From Siphonodentalium dalli (lineage: Eukaryota > Mollusca > Scaphopoda > Gadilida > Siphonodentaliidae), in contig CP136063.1 of assembly GCA_032622095.1 (NCBI GenBank), positions 63,439,897 to 63,503,896 of the forward strand: 64,000 nucleotides of DNA, in the 5' to 3' direction. The translations under genes were made by a program, and so were the position numbers. A model generated the notes under the pieces. The model worked only from the letters and a program-made list of their open reading frames with translations, had not been told where the DNA came from and did not search any database. This document shows positions 48,701 to 62,153 of the stretch, in pieces (position 1 is the stretch's first letter; each line of letters opens with the position of its first letter).

Positions 48701-51700
48701 GGTTGAAGGAATTTGAATTCATAGTGCATCTTCTGTAAACTTGAAAAAAATGAAGGGGCTACAATTTCTACATTTTTCAACCGATTCACAAAATTCACTC
48801 ATAATGTCACTCGGTACATCTTATAGATACTTCACAACAATTTTGGTTCAAATCGGAGACCAAAATAATATGACAATTTTTGCCCCCTCCCTAATATGGA
48901 CCAATGTTTTTGGATCTTCGTCAAAATTGCACCATTTCGTCTTCTTTCTATGGATAACACGCTCACATAAACCAAATCCAGTTCGCGTGCGTCGTCTAGG
49001 AGGAGTTTTGTCCACAAGCACTTTCTCCTCAATCGATGTATGAATACAATTTTCGATGGTCTGTAACTTGGACATTTCTCAACCGATTTACAAAATTCTT
49101 TCAGGAGGATCATTAGTACACCCTATAGATACACGACAGTAAAAATAGTTGAAATCATCGAAAAAAAAAATTGCGAAAATTTTGCCCCCACCCAAAACCC
49201 AAAAATATAAGTCCGTCCCTGTTCAAAACTTGTTTTCGTAGCAAGTTGATAACGGGTAACTACATAAAATCTCTCAAATATGGATACCGTGCATGTTATA
49301 GGCGGTTACATGATATGAAATAAATCGAATTTTGCGAATCATGGGCGACAACTCTGTAGAAAAAGCGCGGACATAAATTATAATGTATGGATTCAATAGG
49401 GAATCCTGAGTTATACATATGGTCCAAATTTTGAGTCTCTGCTGCTCATACTTTTCGAGATACAGCAACCCCATTTTTTCACAAAAAGGGAGATAGCTCT
49501 GTAAACCAATCGTGGACAACATCCTATATACTCTTATTAGTTAGAAATAGTATAGGTCTATATGCATACGAAATTTCAGCTCCCTATCTCTTGTACTTCC
49601 GGAGATATAAGAGTTGAAAAATTGCTTAGAATAATAATAATAGAGGAGAAAAATAATAAATTGAATAACAATATACTTCCATATTAAAATATGGAAGTAT
49701 AATAAGGGATTCGCACGGAATTGATTGGTATGTCGATAGTATGGTTTATTGACATTTCTGTGTTCAGTTGGAACGTTCTGGTGTGACCCCCACCCTTGCC
49801 TCGGAATTAGGTGATGCGTGTAGAAAAGTCGCCATATCTCGGCCAATCTTCGAGATATCGAGCTAATTTTTGCGTCATTGTGTTCGCATTTGATGCCCCT
49901 TTAATATTTAGTAGGGTTCTAGTAAGATATTGTGGCGATATTCTACTATATAGACCTATATTAATGCTGTTCAGTACATACATTTCGATTATATCTGGCT
50001 TCCATCGACATAATAAGGCAAGTCGGTAATCGTTTAAAAGTATTATAAATTCCCCACCGAATGACACTAAACAATTGACGATTGGTTGAAGGAATTTGAA
50101 TTCATAGTGCATCTTCTGTAAACTTGAAAAAAATGAAGGGGCTACAATTTCTACATTTTTCAACCGATTCACAAAATTCACTCATAATGTCACTCGGTAC
50201 ATCTTATAGATACTTCACAACAATTTTGGTTCAAATCGGAGACCAAAATAATATGACAATTTTTGCCCCCTCCCTAATATGGACCAATGTTTTTGGATCT
50301 TCGTCAAAATTGCACCATTTCGTCTTCTTTCTATGGATAACACGCTCACATAAACCAAATCCAGTTCGCGTGCGTCGTCTAGGAGGAGTTTTGTCCACAA
50401 GCACTTTCTCCTCAATCGATGTATGAATACAATTTTCGATGGTCTGTAACTTGGACATTTCTCAACCGATTTACAAAATTCTTTCAGGAGGATCATTAGT
50501 ACACCCTATAGATACACGACAGTAAAAATAGTTGAAATCATCGAAAAAAAAAATTGCGAAAATTTTGCCCCCACCCAAAACCCAAAAATATAAGTCCGTC
50601 CCTGTTCAAAACTTGTTTTCGTAGCAAGTTGATAACGGGTAACTACATAAAATCTCTCAAATATGGATACCGTGCATGTTATAGGCGGTTACATGATATG
50701 AAATAAATCGAATTTTGCGAATCATGGGCGACAACTCTGTAGAAAAAGCGCGGACATAAATTATAATGTATGGATTCAATAGGGAATCCTGAGTTATACA
50801 TATGGTCCAAATTTTGAGTCTCTGCTGCTCATACTTTTCGAGATACAGCAACCCCATTTTTTCACAAAAAGGGAGATAGCTCTGTAAACCAATCGTGGAC
50901 AACATCCTATATACTCTTATTAGTTAGAAATAGTATAGGTCTATATGCATACGAAATTTCAGCTCCCTATCTCTTGTACTTCCGGAGATATAAGAGTTGA
51001 AAAATTGCTTAGAATAATAATAATAGAGGAGAAAAATAATAAATTGAATAACAATATACTTCCATATTAAAATATGGAAGTATAATAAGGGATTCGCACG
51101 GAATTGATTGGTATGTCGATAGTATGGTTTATTGACATTTCTGTGTTCAGTTGGAACGTTCTGGTGTGACCCCCACCCTTGCCTCGGAATTAGGTGATGC
51201 GTGTAGAAAAGTCGCCATATCTCGGCCAATCTTCGAGATATCGAGCTAATTTTTGCGTCATTGTGTTCGCATTTGATGCCCCTTTAATATTTAGTAGGGT
51301 TCTAGTAAGATATTGTGGCGATATTCTACTATATAGACCTATATTAATGCTGTTCAGTACATACATTTCGATTATATCTGGCTTCCATCGACATAATAAG
51401 GCAAGTCGGTAATCGTTTAAAAGTATTATAAATTCCCCACCGAATGACACTAAACAATTGACGATTGGTTGAAGGAATTTGAATTCATAGTGCATCTTCT
51501 GTAAACTTGAAAAAAATGAAGGGGCTACAATTTCTACATTTTTCAACCGATTCACAAAATTCACTCATAATGTCACTCGGTACATCTTATAGATACTTCA
51601 CAACAATTTTGGTTCAAATCGGAGACCAAAATAATATGACAATTTTTGCCCCCTCCCTAATATGGACCAATGTTTTTGGATCTTCGTCAAAATTGCACCA

Positions 51701-54700
51701 TTTCGTCTTCTTTCTATGGATAACACGCTCACATAAACCAAATCCAGTTCGCGTGCGTCGTCTAGGAGGAGTTTTGTCCACAAGCACTTTCTCCTCAATC
51801 GATGTATGAATACAATTTTCGATGGTCTGTAACTTGGACATTTCTCAACCGATTTACAAAATTCTTTCAGGAGGATCATTAGTACACCCTATAGATACAC
51901 GACAGTAAAAATAGTTGAAATCATCGAAAAAAAAAATTGCGAAAATTTTGCCCCCACCCAAAACCCAAAAATATAAGTCCGTCCCTGTTCAAAACTTGTT
52001 TTCGTAGCAAGTTGATAACGGGTAACTACATAAAATCTCTCAAATATGGATACCGTGCATGTTATAGGCGGTTACATGATATGAAATAAATCGAATTTTG
52101 CGAATCATGGGCGACAACTCTGTAGAAAAAGCGCGGACATAAATTATAATGTATGGATTCAATAGGGAATCCTGAGTTATACATATGGTCCAAATTTTGA
52201 GTCTCTGCTGCTCATACTTTTCGAGATACAGCAACCCCATTTTTTCACAAAAAGGGAGATAGCTCTGTAAACCAATCGTGGACAACATCCTATATACTCT
52301 TATTAGTTAGAAATAGTATAGGTCTATATGCATACGAAATTTCAGCTCCCTATCTCTTGTACTTCCGGAGATATAAGAGTTGAAAAATTGCTTAGAATAA
52401 TAATAATAGAGGAGAAAAATAATAAATTGAATAACAATATACTTCCATATTAAAATATGGAAGTATAATAAGGGATTCGCACGGAATTGATTGGTATGTC
52501 GATAGTATGGTTTATTGACATTTCTGTGTTCAGTTGGAACGTTCTGGTGTGACCCCCACCCTTGCCTCGGAATTAGGTGATGCGTGTAGAAAAGTCGCCA
52601 TATCTCGGCCAATCTTCGAGATATCGAGCTAATTTTTGCGTCATTGTGTTCGCATTTGATGCCCCTTTAATATTTAGTAGGGTTCTAGTAAGATATTGTG
52701 GCGATATTCTACTATATAGACCTATATTAATGCTGTTCAGTACATACATTTCGATTATATCTGGCTTCCATCGACATAATAAGGCAAGTCGGTAATCGTT
52801 TAAAAGTATTATAAATTCCCCACCGAATGACACTAAACAATTGACGATTGGTTGAAGGAATTTGAATTCATAGTGCATCTTCTGTAAACTTGAAAAAAAT
52901 GAAGGGGCTACAATTTCTACATTTTTCAACCGATTCACAAAATTCACTCATAATGTCACTCGGTACATCTTATAGATACTTCACAACAATTTTGGTTCAA
53001 ATCGGAGACCAAAATAATATGACAATTTTTGCCCCCTCCCTAATATGGACCAATGTTTTTGGATCTTCGTCAAAATTGCACCATTTCGTCTTCTTTCTAT
53101 GGATAACACGCTCACATAAACCAAATCCAGTTCGCGTGCGTCGTCTAGGAGGAGTTTTGTCCACAAGCACTTTCTCCTCAATCGATGTATGAATACAATT
53201 TTCGATGGTCTGTAACTTGGACATTTCTCAACCGATTTACAAAATTCTTTCAGGAGGATCATTAGTACACCCTATAGATACACGACAGTAAAAATAGTTG
53301 AAATCATCGAAAAAAAAAATTGCGAAAATTTTGCCCCCACCCAAAACCCAAAAATATAAGTCCGTCCCTGTTCAAAACTTGTTTTCGTAGCAAGTTGATA
53401 ACGGGTAACTACATAAAATCTCTCAAATATGGATACCGTGCATGTTATAGGCGGTTACATGATATGAAATAAATCGAATTTTGCGAATCATGGGCGACAA
53501 CTCTGTAGAAAAAGCGCGGACATAAATTATAATGTATGGATTCAATAGGGAATCCTGAGTTATACATATGGTCCAAATTTTGAGTCTCTGCTGCTCATAC
53601 TTTTCGAGATACAGCAACCCCATTTTTTCACAAAAAGGGAGATAGCTCTGTAAACCAATCGTGGACAACATCCTATATACTCTTATTAGTTAGAAATAGT
53701 ATAGGTCTATATGCATACGAAATTTCAGCTCCCTATCTCTTGTACTTCCGGAGATATAAGAGTTGAAAAATTGCTTAGAATAATAATAATAGAGGAGAAA
53801 AATAATAAATTGAATAACAATATACTTCCATATTAAAATATGGAAGTATAATAAGGGATTCGCACGGAATTGATTGGTATGTCGATAGTATGGTTTATTG
53901 ACATTTCTGTGTTCAGTTGGAACGTTCTGGTGTGACCCCCACCCTTGCCTCGGAATTAGGTGATGCGTGTAGAAAAGTCGCCATATCTCGGCCAATCTTC
54001 GAGATATCGAGCTAATTTTTGCGTCATTGTGTTCGCATTTGATGCCCCTTTAATATTTAGTAGGGTTCTAGTAAGATATTGTGGCGATATTCTACTATAT
54101 AGACCTATATTAATGCTGTTCAGTACATACATTTCGATTATATCTGGCTTCCATCGACATAATAAGGCAAGTCGGTAATCGTTTAAAAGTATTATAAATT
54201 CCCCACCGAATGACACTAAACAATTGACGATTGGTTGAAGGAATTTGAATTCATAGTGCATCTTCTGTAAACTTGAAAAAAATGAAGGGGCTACAATTTC
54301 TACATTTTTCAACCGATTCACAAAATTCACTCATAATGTCACTCGGTACATCTTATAGATACTTCACAACAATTTTGGTTCAAATCGGAGACCAAAATAA
54401 TATGACAATTTTTGCCCCCTCCCTAATATGGACCAATGTTTTTGGATCTTCGTCAAAATTGCACCATTTCGTCTTCTTTCTATGGATAACACGCTCACAT
54501 AAACCAAATCCAGTTCGCGTGCGTCGTCTAGGAGGAGTTTTGTCCACAAGCACTTTCTCCTCAATCGATGTATGAATACAATTTTCGATGGTCTGTAACT
54601 TGGACATTTCTCAACCGATTTACAAAATTCTTTCAGGAGGATCATTAGTACACCCTATAGATACACGACAGTAAAAATAGTTGAAATCATCGAAAAAAAA

Positions 54701-57700
54701 AATTGCGAAAATTTTGCCCCCACCCAAAACCCAAAAATATAAGTCCGTCCCTGTTCAAAACTTGTTTTCGTAGCAAGTTGATAACGGGTAACTACATAAA
54801 ATCTCTCAAATATGGATACCGTGCATGTTATAGGCGGTTACATGATATGAAATAAATCGAATTTTGCGAATCATGGGCGACAACTCTGTAGAAAAAGCGC
54901 GGACATAAATTATAATGTATGGATTCAATAGGGAATCCTGAGTTATACATATGGTCCAAATTTTGAGTCTCTGCTGCTCATACTTTTCGAGATACAGCAA
55001 CCCCATTTTTTCACAAAAAGGGAGATAGCTCTGTAAACCAATCGTGGACAACATCCTATATACTCTTATTAGTTAGAAATAGTATAGGTCTATATGCATA
55101 CGAAATTTCAGCTCCCTATCTCTTGTACTTCCGGAGATATAAGAGTTGAAAAATTGCTTAGAATAATAATAATAGAGGAGAAAAATAATAAATTGAATAA
55201 CAATATACTTCCATATTAAAATATGGAAGTATAATAAGGGATTCGCACGGAATTGATTGGTATGTCGATAGTATGGTTTATTGACATTTCTGTGTTCAGT
55301 TGGAACGTTCTGGTGTGACCCCCACCCTTGCCTCGGAATTAGGTGATGCGTGTAGAAAAGTCGCCATATCTCGGCCAATCTTCGAGATATCGAGCTAATT
55401 TTTGCGTCATTGTGTTCGCATTTGATGCCCCTTTAATATTTAGTAGGGTTCTAGTAAGATATTGTGGCGATATTCTACTATATAGACCTATATTAATGCT
55501 GTTCAGTACATACATTTCGATTATATCTGGCTTCCATCGACATAATAAGGCAAGTCGGTAATCGTTTAAAAGTATTATAAATTCCCCACCGAATGACACT
55601 AAACAATTGACGATTGGTTGAAGGAATTTGAATTCATAGTGCATCTTCTGTAAACTTGAAAAAAATGAAGGGGCTACAATTTCTACATTTTTCAACCGAT
55701 TCACAAAATTCACTCATAATGTCACTCGGTACATCTTATAGATACTTCACAACAATTTTGGTTCAAATCGGAGACCAAAATAATATGACAATTTTTGCCC
55801 CCTCCCTAATATGGACCAATGTTTTTGGATCTTCGTCAAAATTGCACCATTTCGTCTTCTTTCTATGGATAACACGCTCACATAAACCAAATCCAGTTCG
55901 CGTGCGTCGTCTAGGAGGAGTTTTGTCCACAAGCACTTTCTCCTCAATCGATGTATGAATACAATTTTCGATGGTCTGTAACTTGGACATTTCTCAACCG
56001 ATTTACAAAATTCTTTCAGGAGGATCATTAGTACACCCTATAGATACACGACAGTAAAAATAGTTGAAATCATCGAAAAAAAAAATTGCGAAAATTTTGC
56101 CCCCACCCAAAACCCAAAAATATAAGTCCGTCCCTGTTCAAAACTTGTTTTCGTAGCAAGTTGATAACGGGTAACTACATAAAATCTCTCAAATATGGAT
56201 ACCGTGCATGTTATAGGCGGTTACATGATATGAAATAAATCGAATTTTGCGAATCATGGGCGACAACTCTGTAGAAAAAGCGCGGACATAAATTATAATG
56301 TATGGATTCAATAGGGAATCCTGAGTTATACATATGGTCCAAATTTTGAGTCTCTGCTGCTCATACTTTTCGAGATACAGCAACCCCATTTTTTCACAAA
56401 AAGGGAGATAGCTCTGTAAACCAATCGTGGACAACATCCTATATACTCTTATTAGTTAGAAATAGTATAGGTCTATATGCATACGAAATTTCAGCTCCCT
56501 ATCTCTTGTACTTCCGGAGATATAAGAGTTGAAAAATTGCTTAGAATAATAATAATAGAGGAGAAAAATAATAAATTGAATAACAATATACTTCCATATT
56601 AAAATATGGAAGTATAATAAGGGATTCGCACGGAATTGATTGGTATGTCGATAGTATGGTTTATTGACATTTCTGTGTTCAGTTGGAACGTTCTGGTGTG
56701 ACCCCCACCCTTGCCTCGGAATTAGGTGATGCGTGTAGAAAAGTCGCCATATCTCGGCCAATCTTCGAGATATCGAGCTAATTTTTGCGTCATTGTGTTC
56801 GCATTTGATGCCCCTTTAATATTTAGTAGGGTTCTAGTAAGATATTGTGGCGATATTCTACTATATAGACCTATATTAATGCTGTTCAGTACATACATTT
56901 CGATTATATCTGGCTTCCATCGACATAATAAGGCAAGTCGGTAATCGTTTAAAAGTATTATAAATTCCCCACCGAATGACACTAAACAATTGACGATTGG
57001 TTGAAGGAATTTGAATTCATAGTGCATCTTCTGTAAACTTGAAAAAAATGAAGGGGCTACAATTTCTACATTTTTCAACCGATTCACAAAATTCACTCAT
57101 AATGTCACTCGGTACATCTTATAGATACTTCACAACAATTTTGGTTCAAATCGGAGACCAAAATAATATGACAATTTTTGCCCCCTCCCTAATATGGACC
57201 AATGTTTTTGGATCTTCGTCAAAATTGCACCATTTCGTCTTCTTTCTATGGATAACACGCTCACATAAACCAAATCCAGTTCGCGTGCGTCGTCTAGGAG
57301 GAGTTTTGTCCACAAGCACTTTCTCCTCAATCGATGTATGAATACAATTTTCGATGGTCTGTAACTTGGACATTTCTCAACCGATTTACAAAATTCTTTC
57401 AGGAGGATCATTAGTACACCCTATAGATACACGACAGTAAAAATAGTTGAAATCATCGAAAAAAAAAATTGCGAAAATTTTGCCCCCACCCAAAACCCAA
57501 AAATATAAGTCCGTCCCTGTTCAAAACTTGTTTTCGTAGCAAGTTGATAACGGGTAACTACATAAAATCTCTCAAATATGGATACCGTGCATGTTATAGG
57601 CGGTTACATGATATGAAATAAATCGAATTTTGCGAATCATGGGCGACAACTCTGTAGAAAAAGCGCGGACATAAATTATAATGTATGGATTCAATAGGGA

Positions 57701-60700
57701 ATCCTGAGTTATACATATGGTCCAAATTTTGAGTCTCTGCTGCTCATACTTTTCGAGATACAGCAACCCCATTTTTTCACAAAAAGGGAGATAGCTCTGT
57801 AAACCAATCGTGGACAACATCCTATATACTCTTATTAGTTAGAAATAGTATAGGTCTATATGCATACGAAATTTCAGCTCCCTATCTCTTGTACTTCCGG
57901 AGATATAAGAGTTGAAAAATTGCTTAGAATAATAATAATAGAGGAGAAAAATAATAAATTGAATAACAATATACTTCCATATTAAAATATGGAAGTATAA
58001 TAAGGGATTCGCACGGAATTGATTGGTATGTCGATAGTATGGTTTATTGACATTTCTGTGTTCAGTTGGAACGTTCTGGTGTGACCCCCACCCTTGCCTC
58101 GGAATTAGGTGATGCGTGTAGAAAAGTCGCCATATCTCGGCCAATCTTCGAGATATCGAGCTAATTTTTGCGTCATTGTGTTCGCATTTGATGCCCCTTT
58201 AATATTTAGTAGGGTTCTAGTAAGATATTGTGGCGATATTCTACTATATAGACCTATATTAATGCTGTTCAGTACATACATTTCGATTATATCTGGCTTC
58301 CATCGACATAATAAGGCAAGTCGGTAATCGTTTAAAAGTATTATAAATTCCCCACCGAATGACACTAAACAATTGACGATTGGTTGAAGGAATTTGAATT
58401 CATAGTGCATCTTCTGTAAACTTGAAAAAAATGAAGGGGCTACAATTTCTACATTTTTCAACCGATTCACAAAATTCACTCATAATGTCACTCGGTACAT
58501 CTTATAGATACTTCACAACAATTTTGGTTCAAATCGGAGACCAAAATAATATGACAATTTTTGCCCCCTCCCTAATATGGACCAATGTTTTTGGATCTTC
58601 GTCAAAATTGCACCATTTCGTCTTCTTTCTATGGATAACACGCTCACATAAACCAAATCCAGTTCGCGTGCGTCGTCTAGGAGGAGTTTTGTCCACAAGC
58701 ACTTTCTCCTCAATCGATGTATGAATACAATTTTCGATGGTCTGTAACTTGGACATTTCTCAACCGATTTACAAAATTCTTTCAGGAGGATCATTAGTAC
58801 ACCCTATAGATACACGACAGTAAAAATAGTTGAAATCATCGAAAAAAAAAATTGCGAAAATTTTGCCCCCACCCAAAACCCAAAAATATAAGTCCGTCCC
58901 TGTTCAAAACTTGTTTTCGTAGCAAGTTGATAACGGGTAACTACATAAAATCTCTCAAATATGGATACCGTGCATGTTATAGGCGGTTACATGATATGAA
59001 ATAAATCGAATTTTGCGAATCATGGGCGACAACTCTGTAGAAAAAGCGCGGACATAAATTATAATGTATGGATTCAATAGGGAATCCTGAGTTATACATA
59101 TGGTCCAAATTTTGAGTCTCTGCTGCTCATACTTTTCGAGATACAGCAACCCCATTTTTTCACAAAAAGGGAGATAGCTCTGTAAACCAATCGTGGACAA
59201 CATCCTATATACTCTTATTAGTTAGAAATAGTATAGGTCTATATGCATACGAAATTTCAGCTCCCTATCTCTTGTACTTCCGGAGATATAAGAGTTGAAA
59301 AATTGCTTAGAATAATAATAATAGAGGAGAAAAATAATAAATTGAATAACAATATACTTCCATATTAAAATATGGAAGTATAATAAGGGATTCGCACGGA
59401 ATTGATTGGTATGTCGATAGTATGGTTTATTGACATTTCTGTGTTCAGTTGGAACGTTCTGGTGTGACCCCCACCCTTGCCTCGGAATTAGGTGATGCGT
59501 GTAGAAAAGTCGCCATATCTCGGCCAATCTTCGAGATATCGAGCTAATTTTTGCGTCATTGTGTTCGCATTTGATGCCCCTTTAATATTTAGTAGGGTTC
59601 TAGTAAGATATTGTGGCGATATTCTACTATATAGACCTATATTAATGCTGTTCAGTACATACATTTCGATTATATCTGGCTTCCATCGACATAATAAGGC
59701 AAGTCGGTAATCGTTTAAAAGTATTATAAATTCCCCACCGAATGACACTAAACAATTGACGATTGGTTGAAGGAATTTGAATTCATAGTGCATCTTCTGT
59801 AAACTTGAAAAAAATGAAGGGGCTACAATTTCTACATTTTTCAACCGATTCACAAAATTCACTCATAATGTCACTCGGTACATCTTATAGATACTTCACA
59901 ACAATTTTGGTTCAAATCGGAGACCAAAATAATATGACAATTTTTGCCCCCTCCCTAATATGGACCAATGTTTTTGGATCTTCGTCAAAATTGCACCATT
60001 TCGTCTTCTTTCTATGGATAACACGCTCACATAAACCAAATCCAGTTCGCGTGCGTCGTCTAGGAGGAGTTTTGTCCACAAGCACTTTCTCCTCAATCGA
60101 TGTATGAATACAATTTTCGATGGTCTGTAACTTGGACATTTCTCAACCGATTTACAAAATTCTTTCAGGAGGATCATTAGTACACCCTATAGATACACGA
60201 CAGTAAAAATAGTTGAAATCATCGAAAAAAAAAATTGCGAAAATTTTGCCCCCACCCAAAACCCAAAAATATAAGTCCGTCCCTGTTCAAAACTTGTTTT
60301 CGTAGCAAGTTGATAACGGGTAACTACATAAAATCTCTCAAATATGGATACCGTGCATGTTATAGGCGGTTACATGATATGAAATAAATCGAATTTTGCG
60401 AATCATGGGCGACAACTCTGTAGAAAAAGCGCGGACATAAATTATAATGTATGGATTCAATAGGGAATCCTGAGTTATACATATGGTCCAAATTTTGAGT
60501 CTCTGCTGCTCATACTTTTCGAGATACAGCAACCCCATTTTTTCACAAAAAGGGAGATAGCTCTGTAAACCAATCGTGGACAACATCCTATATACTCTTA
60601 TTAGTTAGAAATAGTATAGGTCTATATGCATACGAAATTTCAGCTCCCTATCTCTTGTACTTCCGGAGATATAAGAGTTGAAAAATTGCTTAGAATAATA

Positions 60701-62148
60701 ATAATAGAGGAGAAAAATAATAAATTGAATAACAATATACTTCCATATTAAAATATGGAAGTATAATAAGGGATTCGCACGGAATTGATTGGTATGTCGA
60801 TAGTATGGTTTATTGACATTTCTGTGTTCAGTTGGAACGTTCTGGTGTGACCCCCACCCTTGCCTCGGAATTAGGTGATGCGTGTAGAAAAGTCGCCATA
60901 TCTCGGCCAATCTTCGAGATATCGAGCTAATTTTTGCGTCATTGTGTTCGCATTTGATGCCCCTTTAATATTTAGTAGGGTTCTAGTAAGATATTGTGGC
61001 GATATTCTACTATATAGACCTATATTAATGCTGTTCAGTACATACATTTCGATTATATCTGGCTTCCATCGACATAATAAGGCAAGTCGGTAATCGTTTA
61101 AAAGTATTATAAATTCCCCACCGAATGACACTAAACAATTGACGATTGGTTGAAGGAATTTGAATTCATAGTGCATCTTCTGTAAACTTGAAAAAAATGA
61201 AGGGGCTACAATTTCTACATTTTTCAACCGATTCACAAAATTCACTCATAATGTCACTCGGTACATCTTATAGATACTTCACAACAATTTTGGTTCAAAT
61301 CGGAGACCAAAATAATATGACAATTTTTGCCCCCTCCCTAATATGGACCAATGTTTTTGGATCTTCGTCAAAATTGCACCATTTCGTCTTCTTTCTATGG
61401 ATAACACGCTCACATAAACCAAATCCAGTTCGCGTGCGTCGTCTAGGAGGAGTTTTGTCCACAAGCACTTTCTCCTCAATCGATGTATGAATACAATTTT
61501 CGATGGTCTGTAACTTGGACATTTCTCAACCGATTTACAAAATTCTTTCAGGAGGATCATTAGTACACCCTATAGATACACGACAGTAAAAATAGTTGAA
61601 ATCATCGAAAAAAAAAATTGCGAAAATTTTGCCCCCACCCAAAACCCAAAAATATAAGTCCGTCCCTGTTCAAAACTTGTTTTCGTAGCAAGTTGATAAC
61701 GGGTAACTACATAAAATCTCTCAAATATGGATACCGTGCATGTTATAGGCGGTTACATGATATGAAATAAATCGAATTTTGCGAATCATGGGCGACAACT
61801 CTGTAGAAAAAGCGCGGACATAAATTATAATGTATGGATTCAATAGGGAATCCTGAGTTATACATATGGTCCAAATTTTGAGTCTCTGCTGCTCATACTT
61901 TTCGAGATACAGCAACCCCATTTTTTCACAAAAAGGGAGATAGCTCTGTAAACCAATCGTGGACAACATCCTATATACTCTTATTAGTTAGAAATAGTAT
62001 AGGTCTATATGCATACGAAATTTCAGCTCCCTATCTCTTGTACTTCCGGAGATATAAGAGTTGAAAAATTGCTTAGAATAATAATAATAGAGGAGAAAAA
62101 TAATAAATTGAATAACAATATACTTCCATATTAAAATATGGAAGTATA
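42787..62148 (+). repeat. Family C tandem array, fourteen 1383-bp units
   Basis: The length is exactly 14 x 1383 bp, with hairpins starting at 42757 and every 1383 bp to 62119 (15 hairpins including the head). Each unit runs from ATAATAAGGGATTCGC through GTGTGACCCCCACCC, CGCCATATCTCGGCC and GTAACTTGGAC boxes to GAATAATAATAATAG, and about 50 bases later the next hairpin. The period does not vary even across a nine-A run and a TAA tract. I noticed no base difference between units. Layout and scattered identity show common descent with D (close) and with A/B (distant). No protein is credible: frames recur only because the DNA is repeated. Confidence 0.93.
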
Positions 62149-62153
62149 ATAAT

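Noticed and set aside
42359-61969. Small open frames repeated in every C unit
   Set aside because: Same reasons: overlapping antisense frames, no domain, no start context, and no evidence of selection at the protein level.
10975-62148. CRISPR-like array
   Set aside because: Hairpin repeats are about 1.4-1.7 kb apart and the sequence between them is itself repeated, not unique spacers. The LINE and other elements point to an animal genome.
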